From: Linnemannia elongata
Lineage: Eukaryota; Mortierellomycota; Mortierellomycetes; Mortierellales; Mortierellaceae
Direction: 5' to 3'
Assembly: GCA_036320915.1 (NCBI GenBank)
Contig: JAXBDG010000001.1
Coordinates: forward strand, 186,001-250,000
Length of the DNA stretch: 64,000 bases
Under the pieces are notes generated by a model, which had not been told where the DNA came from, ran no database searches, and saw only the letters and a program-made list of their open reading frames with translations. Positions 36,279 to 47,600 of the stretch are shown piece after piece. Both the position numbers and the translations under genes were made by a program. Position 1 is the stretch's first letter, and each line of letters starts with the position of its first letter.

Positions 36279-37286
36279 GTGAAGCTTTGGGAAAGAAGGG
36301 TTGGTGCCAAGCCACCCAAACACAAAGCAGAGGAGGCACTCGCGCATTTCGGTCTTCACCTTCCTCCCTGAAAATCCGCGCTCAGGCCGTCTGGATAAGT
36401 CACCGTATTAATTAATCATGTGCGTATTACACTTTTCTTCACCTTTTTTCTCAGAAAAGAGATTTCAAGGAAAAAGTAACAAGGACAAGGATGATGCTGG
36501 CTCATAAGGAGGATGTGGCATATAGATGAAGGTCTGACAGGGAGGGTATAGTATGAAAGAAAGACGGAAAGTGTAGAATAAAGATATGGTGATCCCTGAT
36601 GCCTTGTTTATTATGTGTTTGCAGTATGGGATAATATGTGTTTTCCAATGAATGCCAGTTGTGTGTGTGTGTGTGTGTGTCTATATGTGTGCCAACTTGG
36701 CTGCCTTGTCATCCCTTCCCTTTGATTGTGGTCAATCTCTGTTGTCATCGATCCTTTTTATTTTTTCCCTTTGCCCTTCCCTCCCATCTGCTCCTTTCCC
36801 TTTGACCACCCCCCTCCATCTCTCTTGCACCCGTCCAGAAGCTTCCTTCCAGCACAGTCCACATACACCTTGTCCATCCTTTTCCTTCTCTTGACTGTCA
36901 ATCTCTCTCTCTTTTGGACTCCCCCTTCTCTTCCGTCTCCCTTTTGTTTCCTTCTCTACGTCCACCCACGTACGACGACGCCCCCAAAACCGCTTGTTTG
37001 TCAGTCCAGTCAGCTCCAGGACAGACAAAGGAACAGAGGACCATACCAACGTCCACAACAAACACAACGCACTTCGCCACTTATCTCTCCACCGCCGCCA
37101 CCAAAAAACACAACAAGCATAGCACACACTCACACTGTCACTCTCTTCACTCTCACATCAAAACGTACATAACCCCTCTCACTCATCCTTCCTTCCTCCA
37201 TTCCTTCCTTCCTTCCTTCACTCACTCACTTATCAACAGAACCAAAAGCACGTCAACTCCCTCAACTACCACTCCTTACACACTCC
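36194..37286. promoter_or_regulatory. Divergent promoter region of PRMT1 and Cdh1
   Basis: About 1.1 kb lies between two starts pointing apart. It contains an A tract of 28 (36251-36278) just upstream of PRMT1, a GT repeat at 36659-36680, and a long CT/CACA-rich leader (about 36710-37280) with TTCC repeats before the Cdh1 start. No coding frame is credible; the open frames in the leader reflect composition. Confidence 0.5.
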
Positions 37287-40195
37287 ATGGTCATGGACTC
37301 GCAGTTCAAGAAACGACTGCAAGCGATGCAGCAGAGTACGGCGAGGCAACCTCTGCCTCAGCACCTACCGCTCATGCTCTCTCCTCCCCGAATGACCAAC
37401 TCTCCCACTTCCACCAACGCCAACATGGCCGGACGGAGCATCGGCGGACCTGTCCGGAACAACACCCCTGCTGCTCGAGCCATGAGGGTCCGGGTACCTC
37501 CCGCCACAAGAGCAGGCATAGGACGGAACCTCTTTGGCAGCGGCAGTAACACCTTGTCAACAACTTCTTCCAACGCCTCAAATATCTCTGCCTCAGCTTC
37601 TACTTCCACATCTACATCCGCAGTCGCAGCACGAGCAGCAGCAGCAATATCCTCTGAGGTCGAATCATCAACGACTCCAGCACCTGCACCGAGGAGAGGA
37701 ACAAGGGCCCGTCGCACATCACCTACTCGGTCAAGTACGAGAAGGGCAACTGCAGCTGGGTCCGTGAACCAAGTCGCTTCTTTTACTACTCGCAACGCTT
37801 CGAGTGCTCCAAACCGGCCAGAAACGCGAAACAACACTCGCAATACCGCCAGCAACAGTATAGCCAGTACAATTGCTTCCAGCTCAAACCACAACACCTC
37901 CGCTCCGGCCACTAGAAGTAATACCAGCAGTAATAGCAATAACGGCGATGGCGATGGAGGTTCTAGCAGTCGCACCCTTCTCGAAACCAACATCTCCACC
38001 AACAACAATGGGAACGAAAGCGACAGCAGTGAGCACGACTCTGATGCAGAAAACAATGCCCCTCCAGGATTCAAACCACCGCCTCGGTCAGAGTTTATCA
38101 TTAGGAGAACTCGTCCCGTCGAAGGCGCTTCATCATCAACATCATCGAGCATGTTTGACTCGCATGACTATCCACCCTCCCCGTCTGGTGGCATGAAATC
38201 GCCTACGATGCGATCGCCAGGTCTGAGGTCACCATCAAGGAAGCTTATCTACGACAGGTGCGTTCTTCTCAAAGTTGCTCGCAAAGGTATTGAAGAGTGA
38301 GGACTTGGAAGCATTGCGGTATACTAACGTTGGATCCTCTCTTGCCTCTTGCTTGCCTCAAAAGATTCATTCCTATGCGAGAACGAGACCTTTCAGAGCT
38401 GTACGATCTTCATGAGGCACCTTCGACGCCAACGCGGCCGCGGAGCAAGAATCAACCAATGACTCCAGGCCAGACTCATGTCACTGACCACTATCGTCAA
38501 GGTATTGCTTGTCTCCATGCTACTCTATCATTCAGCTTATGCCACGATGGATTAAGCATCGATCTGACCTTCCCCCCTTCGTTTATCACCCAATAGCGCA
38601 AAACCAGGCTCATGACTCTGTGATTGCAAACGAGTTGATGTTGACGGACCCCCGCAGTCCGCACGACCCTTCGTTGAACTCTCCTCGGCGACTCTTTACC
38701 TACTCTTCAGCTACAACACACAACACCATGCACTTTGATTCACCGTCCCGCCAAATTTACGCCCCGACACCCGTCTCGCAGGAAAGTCGCAACATCCTTC
38801 TCAGTCCCAGGAAGGGTCAGCGCGCCATCAGTCGCGTGCCCTTCAAAGTTTTAGATGCTCCTGACCTGAAGGTACCTTACACGCTCCCTCACATGGAGTT
38901 TCTTGCTGTTGTTGTTGGGAAGAGAAAAGCCATGTCTTGCCTCGATTCTAACACGCGTTCCTCTTTCGACTCGACTTTGAATAGGATGATTTCTACCTCA
39001 ACCTTGTGGATTGGTCTTCCAAAAATGTGCTTGGAGTTGGTTTGGGTAGCAGTGTCTATCTCTGGAGCGCAGCAACAGGAAATGTGCACCAACTTTGTGA
39101 TGTTGGAAGCCCCGACACTGTCACTTCTCTCAGCTGGACCGGATCGGTAAGACTAAAGAGGCACTCCTTGCCATCGTCACAGTGTTTTTGCTGCAAGCTC
39201 AATTTCTGATCATTGTTTCCTTGTTTTGTTATACATAGGCATCATACCTGGCTGTGGGAACTGACAAAGGCGACATTCAGATCTGGGACGTTGCTGTGCA
39301 GAAGCGAATCAGGACCATGACGGGACATACTCAGCGAGTCGGAGTTCTGGCATGGTCTGACCATACGTTGACATCAGGCAGTCGAGACCGGAAGATCTAT
39401 CACCGCGATGTGAGGACACAGGAGATGTATCAACAGACCCTGATCGGCCACTCTGGAGAGGTAATTGTCCCTTTCGTGCTATATGGAGCAATTGAAGCGT
39501 GTTTCCGATTTGAAAATGATTTGGAACTAATAACAACAAGTAATCAATGGTGAATTAGGTGTGTGGACTGAAATGGAACGGCAGTGGAACTCAACTTGCT
39601 AGCGGAGGAAACGACAATCGATTGATTATCTGGGACAGGGAGTCAACCAAACCACAGTTTCAGTTCCGGACCCATCAGGCTGCTGTGAAGGCCATTGACT
39701 GGAACCCCCACCAGGCGGGAGTTTTGGCCAGTGGAGGTGGTACGGCTGATCGAAACATCCGATTCTGGAACACTATGACAGGGACCTCCATTGGAGCTCA
39801 CGACACTGGTTCCCAAGTAAGTTTTATCCCTTGGTGTCTGCGCACAACGTTTTTGTAATCGTCGTTCATTCTTGCTAATCGTTTTGGTCTCTGTGCGTCT
39901 TGATAAAATACAGGTGTGTAATCTCGCGTGGTCGAAGACGACGAACGAACTGGTGTCGACTCATGGATACTCTCAGAACCAGGTGCTTGTGTGGAAATAC
40001 CCCTCGATGCATCAAATTGCATCACTCCCAGGACACACGCTTCGTGTTCTCTACCTGGCCCTGTCGCCCGATGGTCAGACGATTGTGACAGGCGCTGGAG
40101 ACGAGACGCTTCGCTTTTGGAACGTTTTTCAGAAGAGCAAATCTGAACGGCGCGACGACGACGGACTCTCTGGCGCCATCACCACCATCCGATAA
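37287..40195 (+). CDS. CDH1: Cdh1/Fizzy-related WD40 activator of the anaphase-promoting complex
   Basis: Seven exons (37287-38257, 38365-38501, 38597-38871, 38985-39146, 39239-39460, 39559-39816, 39914-40195) give 768 residues. The first 320 residues are Ser/Asn/Thr-rich and disordered, longer than in yeast or animal Cdh1. The C-box, [15 protein letters not shown], begins at D323. WD40 repeats start at [10 protein letters not shown] (about 462); repeats such as [30 protein letters not shown] and [11 protein letters not shown] are clear. The protein ends in the IR tail (TTIR). The C-box and IR tail dock on the APC/C; the WD40 face binds D-box and KEN substrates in late mitosis and G1. The first intron ends in an unusual AAG acceptor (38362-38364). 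SP/TP sites in the N-terminus would allow CDK inhibition, as in the family. Confidence 0.95.
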
Positions 40196-40218
40196 AGGAA
40201 GCGCGGTCTTCCACCTCC

Positions 40219-40263
<45 letters not shown>

Positions 40264-40768
40264 CTCTACCCTGCGGGACCTGTACGCCTCATGTACCGCA
40301 ATTTTGGTTTTGCATTGTTCATCCTCTTACCATTTTTTCCACATTGGTTTGAATTTACTCCTCACCCCTATCCACTTATTTTCTTCCACTATTCATCTTC
40401 CAATCGCCCTCCCCCATTCTTCTTGTTTTCACTATGTACACCACCTTTGCCACCAATACTGTATCAACAACCCACTCAAACCCGCCACTAATTCACATTC
40501 CTACCCTGCTATTTTTTCCCCTATCAAAACTTCTGTTACTTTTCTCCCTTCGTCCTCTTGGCTTTCGAGCAAACCTTCACAATAAAGTAAAAAGTAAGAA
40601 ACAAAAAACGCCTAAAAAATACTTTAAACAACTCAGAGAACAGAATTATGATGAGGTTTTCTTGCTTTGTCAATGCCACAGAGTCAAAAGAAAAATATGG
40701 TGCAGTTGCTTAGCAGCAAATGTGATTTATTTTTCTTGAAGGGGTGAAGGTTGGAGGGGGTGAAGCAT
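40196..40768. other. Convergent spacer with a 39-bp T tract
   Basis: This is the 3' flank of Cdh1 and of the minus-strand uL23 gene. A pure T tract at 40222-40260 begins 27 bp after the Cdh1 stop. The rest is CT-rich then AT-rich. No coding frame is supported. Confidence 0.55.
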
Positions 40769-41842
40769 TTAGATGAATCCAATCTTGTTGGCGACATCGA
40801 GGGCATCGACATCAGCGGTGAGCTTGATGTAGGCCTTCTTGTTACCATCGGGGCTAAATAACATTGAAGGGAGCATGGACAAAAGCGTTAAAATGTTAGT
40901 TCTTAGGCCTGTGATAGTCAATTTTGGTGGAAAAGATGGGAGACCTTTCCTTTGGACGAAAAAAAAGGAATAATGCGTCCATGATTGTTGAAGTTTTTCG
41001 TCCGTGCGGTGTTGAAAATCCTGCCGATCCTTGTAATGGTTGGTTCAGCTTTGAAAGAGTTGTAAAGTCAAAAGCCTTGCTTGGGGAGGGGATCGTCTTG
41101 CGGTTATCGTGTGGGAATCCACAGACCGTAGAAGGTTCCCTTGCTGAGCATCACAGGTTGTTGGGTGGATGGTACTTGAAGAAGGCTGGAGCTGCTTCAC
41201 TGGTTGGCCGCAATATGCGGATAAGGTGTAAAATATGCTCGCGCAAAGTACTGGTGATTTTGAATCGTTGAAGTTGATCAATTGATCGTGCCTGCTCCTG
41301 TGGTACGGATCGTGGTGTATGGACGATTGCTTCCCGAATTTCTCATCTGCTGTGTCAATATCCTGACTTGCTTGCCGATCCTGAACCGTTAATGCCCTCG
41401 CAAGTGAAGGAGTACAGGTGATTTCGAAAGCAACTGCTTCTCCAATCAACCGGAAAAACAACAGGACAAAAGAGACCAAGGAAAATAACGTACCGGATGA
41501 GGGTGTTAACCTTAAGAGCGGTAACATCGTACATCTTCTTGAGGGCATCCTTGATCTGACGCTTGTTGGCCTTGACGTCAACAATGAAGACCAAAGTGTT
41601 GTTCTCCTCGATCTTCTTCATGGCAGACTCGGTGTTGAGGGGAGTCTTCAAGACCTTGTACTGGTCCAAACGGGGAACGTGAGGAACAGACTTGCGGGCG
41701 TACTTGGGGGAACGGGCAAGCTTGAGGGTCTTGGGGCGGTTGAAGGTGGTGGAGGTGCGGATCTTGCGGGCCTTCTGGCCGTTAACGCCCTTCAAGGCAG
41801 CCTTCTTGGCGGCGAGAGCCTTGTTCTTATCCGAAGGAGCAG
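40769..41842 (-). CDS. RPL25: 60S ribosomal protein uL23 (Rpl25/L23a), first exon not located
   Basis: Two exons are clear, 41842-41494 and 40853-40769, separated by a 640-bp intron. They encode [19 protein letters not shown], the basic [40 protein letters not shown] and the globular core ending [17 protein letters not shown]. This is full-length uL23 apart from the start. uL23 binds domain III of 25S rRNA near the tunnel exit and docks SRP and other nascent-chain factors. The exon begins after an AATAG acceptor with two bases of a codon, so a short 5' exon (probably ATG plus one base, giving M-A-A-P) lies upstream. An ATG followed by G and GT at about 42553-42558 is one weak candidate. An intron right after the start codon is common in fungal ribosomal protein genes. 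Confidence 0.93.
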
Positions 41843-42709
41843 CTATTGGAAGGTGATGGGGGGTAGGTTGGAGGAGGGGAAGAGATCAGTCGACTGGATC
41901 TTGGTGGATTGCTGTTTTGTTTGGGGGTCCTGGCTCTGATCGTTGGGTTCACTTCTCCTCTTGGCTAAAGTGAAAGTTGGCGGATGTCCTGCTCTTCTGT
42001 AACATAAAGTGTGATCCTCCTGTAGCAAAAAAAAGGGCGCACGATGTCTGTTTCTGCATGGAGACAAAAAGACACAGGTCCTGTAAGTAGATTCCTCCTA
42101 CAGCAAAAGCTGTTTCCCTGTCGATGCCGAGTAAGTGCAGCGATGTTGGGTTCCCCCTAACAAACACTATTAAGCTGTCTGACTAACAGCAGTTTTCCCT
42201 GTTGTGAGTGTCTCGCTTTCTCCACCAATGGCTCATCCAGACCATGGGCCCCCGCCCAGCCTTCCTTCCACCTTCCATCGAAGAAAAGTTGATGTCGATG
42301 ATCCCGCAACCAAAAAATAACGCTGGCCTCAATTCCTCCTGCTGGTAATAACGATGCCGGAGTGTTGTAAGATAGCGTCCTGAAGAGTATGCCGATGGTT
42401 GGATGCCTCAATCGATGGATACGGCCCCTGTGTCCCCCTCGCGGATGTATAATTTCAAAGATCCACACCTTTGGTCATCGTGGATACAGAGGGTAGAAAA
42501 GAGGGAGTACCAAATCGCTCGCCTCCAGTCATTCACTAAGACACAAAGAGCACCCATCTCCATGCGCACGTGACTTGACCAGTGACGTAGAAAAATTCGA
42601 TGAGTGCCAGACCGCAGACAGTGAGGGGAGGAGGGGACAAAACGACCTTGGACCATCATCCATCCATTCACCTTTCACACTCCACCACCCTCCTAACGAC
42701 CACATCACA
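41843..42709. promoter_or_regulatory. uL23 first intron/exon and divergent promoter with COX7A
   Basis: The left part must contain the uL23 first intron and the small first exon. Around 42566-42590 lie CACGTG (an E-box) and a half-CRE (TGACGTAG, on the plus strand), just upstream of the COX7A leader. The site cluster suggests a shared core for a ribosomal and a mitochondrial gene; this is an inference. Confidence 0.4.
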
Positions 42710-43658
42710 ATGTCCCTCATCAACCGCCCTAACCCCGTTCCCCACCTCCAGCGCCTCTACCAGGTACAATAAGCACTTCTTCTTGTACTTCACTTATCCC
42801 CGTCTCCCTCGCCCGTCACCCTTTCGTGACGGACCTCAGGAACACCACAAAACCCAAAGCGTGAGAGACGAAGGCGCCGAACAACCATGTGCCCCAGTGC
42901 TCGGAATATTTAGGGCCAACACCATTAGATTGCTCTCTTCTTTGCAGAGAATGACCAGGAAGGCGCCAACACCATGCCAAACCCATCACTCACCATTAAA
43001 GGCCTCGGACTCGGGCAACTGTAGAAGCCCTTCTTGAGGCCATAAACCAGCCCAACCTCTACTCACGCACCACCTTCGGACTTAACCCCTACCACACACG
43101 TCCCGCACACGCAAATAAACCACCCTACCTACAAAAATAATTCAAAACGCGCTTCCGAACCCCCCTTCTTCCAAATCCAGTCAAGGCGCCGAACTCTCAA
43201 CCCAATTTTCCAACTCCTCTAACTTATTCTCATTTTCTTTCTATATCCCTCTCTCTCACCTTTCTACTCTCTCTCTCTCTCTCTCGCAAATCATTGGACG
43301 AAACACTGTATCCTTGGAAATTGGGCAATTGGATAACACGGTTATATAGAAGCCCACCCACGTCCCAATCTACCTCAGACGCGGCGGTGACAGACTCATC
43401 TTGACCGGCTTCGGCGCCCTCGTTACCGTCGGTATCATCGGAGCCCTTTACGGCACCACCAAGATGGCTCGCGTAAGTTTTCTTCCTCCGTTTTTCTATT
43501 TTTTTTTTTCCTCGCCTGTTCGTAGTCTTCCTCTTCCGGGTATCAATATACTTTTTTTGGCGCATCATTGCCTGTCATCACTAACGGTTGGAACGGCCAT
43601 TTTCATTTGGCTTTTTTTTTTTTTTTTTTTGTGGGATAAATAGGGTGTCAAGAACTAA
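42710..43658 (+). CDS. Cytochrome c oxidase subunit 7a (COX7A)
   Basis: Three exons (42710-42763, 43350-43472, 43644-43658) give 63 residues. The N-terminus MSLINRPNPVPHLQRLYQ is followed by KPTHVPIYLRRGGDRL, a single transmembrane helix (ILTGFGALVTVGIIGALYG) and TTKMARGVKN. Length, the LQRLYQ start, the LRRGGDR block and the matrix-to-membrane layout fit the small COX7a/Cox7 subunit of respiratory complex IV in the inner mitochondrial membrane. The last coding exon is 15 nt (GVKN and stop). The first intron, 586 bp, is long for such a gene; an additional tiny in-phase exon between LYQ and KPT is possible. The gene is divergent from uL23. Confidence 0.85.
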
Positions 43659-43993
43659 GATGTTTCCCCCAGTAGGACTGTGAAATATGCAGGAAGCAAT
43701 GTATGAACCAGGATATCTTTTTTTTCTTTTTTCTTTTTTCCAACCCCCCAACCCGACCTCCTCCCCCGCTCGTCCAATGCTAGAAGATTATCCACCTCCG
43801 GAAAACACCATCACCCTCGAAAATATGAAAAAAATGTAACCCAAAAAAAAAAGCTATTATGGAAATCGATCGTCAGGAAAAAAAGAATGTTTGAAAAGAA
43901 AAAAAAAAGCAAGAAATAAAGCATCTGGCACTCCTGTCGGAATCGATTTGTGAACCATTCACTATTCATTGCCATGCATAAAGTTAAAAAAAA

Positions 43994-44033
<40 letters not shown>

Positions 44034-44695
44034 AATGGATCGGCTATTCTTCACTTTATTACTGTCAAAAACCTCCCATGAAGCGAGCCAGACATTCAAC
44101 GCATAGGCACAAAAAGAGCAAAAAAAAAAAAAAAAAAAAACAAAAAAAAAAAAAAAGATGAGAATGGTTTTTTTTTAATGGATATGATACAGAAAAAGAA
44201 GAAAAAGGAAAGAAGAAAAAATAAAAAGAATTATTTGGATGGGTTGGAGAAGTGGCGTCGAAAAAAAGGTACAAGAATAACACGTGGAAATGGCAAAAAA
44301 AACAATGATCTGCTTTTTTTTCCAGCCCAATTGTGCATTCCTGCTCCGGGTGACGATGCATGAAGAACTCGGTCGACGGAAGAAGGAGGGGTGGGGAGGG
44401 ACCAAAGTGTGGGAGGGGGGGGAAGAGGGAGGATCGGCAAAAAAAAAAACAAAAAAAATCAGGAGGATAAACAAAAGCACTTGAAAGTTGTCTATCCCTT
44501 CCCTTTTTCTTGCCAATGTCGTGGTGATAATGGTAAGGCGATAGGTAGGCGATGATGGTAAACTATTGTATTTTGATGTTGGTGTTGGTGTTGCCGATGT
44601 TGATGGTGTTGATGATGCAGCGTGTCTCCTTCCCAGATCGGTCGCATGAAAAAGGGCATCAGGCTCAGCATGCACGCTCCTTGCGTGGCATTGCT
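43659..44695. other. Convergent spacer between COX7A and PKA, A-tract rich
   Basis: Both neighbours end into this kilobase. It has several A runs, the longest at 43996-44031 (36 A), and further A-rich blocks near 44120-44157 and 44430-44457. No coding frame is supported; long frames here come from Lys/Phe homopolymers. Confidence 0.5.
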
Positions 44696-47600
44696 TTAAA
44701 AGTTCATGAACAAGGAACGGTAAGGATCGCCAGTTTGTCCAGCCTCATCGTCAACAACCTCGGGATACTTTTCGAAATTGCTAGTGTCGCCTGGGTGAAT
44801 ACTTGGTGGAACAATCGGTGCGCCCACGGTCTTGTCCAACAAGCCCTGCCAATCCACGCCCCGGAACCATTTATGGTTCTTAATGTCATCCGATCCACCC
44901 TAGAGAGTTTGGGACAAAAAGAAGACAAAGAAGTAGAAGAAAGTGTGAGACAATGAAAAAAAAAAAGCGACAACAGTCGTGGTCCAATCGCCCCAATTAG
45001 CCAACATGAGCCTCCGACAGCTTAAACAACAGCCCGCCAACCCCAGCCCAAACTGGTCTCTCTAAGCGTCCATGTTCCTAAATGCCCATGCTTCGTTCAT
45101 CATACCTTCAAGTTGCCGAGTCGCTTGGTTCTGTCGGCTGTCAGGAGTTTTTTGATGAGATCCTTGGCGGTAGGGTCGATATGTGGGGGGAAGTAGATCC
45201 GTCCTGCAAGAATCTTTTCGTAGATGCCAAAGGGGTTGTCGTCAAAGAAGGGTGGGTATCCAGCAAGCATCTCAAAGATCAGAATACCGAGTGCCCACCA
45301 ATCGACGGCTTTGCCGTGTCCTTTCGACTGGATGATTTCTGGTGCAAGGTATTCGGGTGTTCCGCATAGCGTCCAGGTTCTATTTTTGGGTTGTCCATTG
45401 AAATATGATAAGCATTTAGGAAAAGGATATTTGAATCGAAACTGTGATGGCTTCTCCAATACATGATATGATCCAGATAACACAAATGAAAGTATGTTGC
45501 CGTACCGATCCACAACATGCTTGGCGAATCCGAAATCAGTAATCTTGACGTGTCCAGCCGAGTCCAGCAACAAGTTCTCTGGCTTCAGATCGCGGTAGAT
45601 AATATCCTTCGAGTGCAGGTATTCGATCGCCAATACGATTTCTGCTGCATAAAACCGCGTCATGTCGTTTGTGAACTGTCCAGCCTTGCGCAAATGTGAG
45701 AAAAGCTCGCCTCCGATCACATACTCCAGCAGCATGTATAGGTGGCGATCATCCTGAAATGTTGTGAACCTGGTAGATGGCGCGATTCGAAATAAATAGA
45801 AATGAAAGATAAGAGTGAGAAAGATGAGTCCGATATGTCTGTAGATAACGATTCCATAGCATTCTTTTTTTCTTGCTTGCAGCTATAGAGTCAAAAACTT
45901 ACAGGTTGACGATGAATGGGTAGTGAACCTGTGCGAGGATCTGCTTCTCCGAGTTGATGTGCTCAACCTGCTTTAGCCGCACAACTTCGGACTTTTTGAG
46001 GACCTTCATGGCATAGAACGTCTGGTTCTGTCGAAACTTTGTCAAGTAGACCCGTCCAAAAGTTCCCGTTCCTATTTTCCACAAAGTGAATGATAGATGA
46101 AAACAAACAAAGAAAATAAGGGGTTAGCACACTGTGAGCACAAACACAAGAGCAGAGATTATGGATATTAAGATCGGTCTACCATTTCCAGGCATGATTT
46201 TGCGCACTGTCACTTTTTTTTTCTCATCTTTTTTCTTTTTTTTTCCCTTTCCGCTTGTTTTTGCGCATGGTCCCATATGGCCCTTGTGCAATGCCCTCAC
46301 TCTGTGCTTTTGTAATGGATGTTATTGAAATTGAATCAATTGTGTTTGAATTGGCCTCCCCTGAAAAAAAAGTCGATGGAATGAATATATGAATGAAAGA
46401 AGGGATAGAGACAAATGAAAACATGGGCTTTGATGACCCTCGATCTATCCCACTCCCCCTGCCCTGTCCTGCTCTGCTCTCTCCCCTCGCTTCTTCTGTT
46501 CGTGCACATCTTTTTTTCACATTCGCCCTTTTGTCCCACTTTTTTTTAGACCGCCTTGTCCATCTCGTCAGAGAGAAAAGAGAGAAAGATAAGAAAACGA
46601 GAGCTTCGTCGAATGAGCTTGAGGGGAAGGAGAGGAGGAGAAAAAGAGATGGATGAGAAATGTCTACTACTCCGCGACAGAGGGTAAAGGAATGAAAGGA
46701 ATAGCGAGTGAAGAGCGCGAAAATGTGTTGAATGTTGTCCAGAGAGTCGGAATGATCAGTGATCATTGAATACGGTGGCCCCATTTCACATTTTAATCAG
46801 TCCGAGTGGAACCCATCCAGTTGCACCAAAGTGTATGTGTGATCAATCACCATCATCATTAATCAATTAAAACCATTTGTGCCTGAGTGATGGTGAGATA
46901 GGCAGGGTGGGTGTACAAGTATAATGGATACACAAAGGAAGAATAAAATAAGCAGCAGAACCCAAACAGAACAGACCAGAACAGAACAAACAAACAAACT
47001 GCTGCGGTTGTTTTTGTCAAGCCATCCTTCGCGTTTCCCATCCCCGATCCATGAGAGTCAACAAAAGAAACGTAGAAAAAAAAACAAAAGCCATTGAGCA
47101 CAAGACGAAAAGCCGATTTTTCCTTGGTCAAAAAGAAAGGACACACGACAAGGGCGAGTGAGCGCTTCTAGCCGTGATGAGTATTGATGGTTTGATCTGG
47201 TTTAGATCTATTTCTTCCCGTAGGATAAACACACACGGCACTCACATAGGAACTTTTTTCCTTTCCCTTTCCCTGCCTCTTTCCCTTCCCGCGCTTACGC
47301 TCGTCATCATCCAGCGTCATTTGGACTAAAAAAGTCCGCTCTCCACTGGCTTGATCTCTTTTTCTTTTTCTCTATTTTTTTTTTTTTTGTGCTCTCGTTA
47401 TGGTCGTATCGCTCGCTTCACTTGTGATAGCAACAAAGGGGGGAAATAATTGTGTGGGGATCAATCGGATGTGGTACACAAAGGAGAATAAAAAGGATTG
47501 AGGGACGTAAAGAAAAGGGAGAGAGTAGAGTGGTGAAATGAGAGGCATTGAACCAGGGCAAAGCAAAGTGACTTCATCCGTGTGGTCGAAGAGGTATGTG

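Noticed and set aside
40854..41493. Box C/D snoRNA inside the uL23 intron
   Set aside because: No paired C and D boxes were found on the minus strand by eye.
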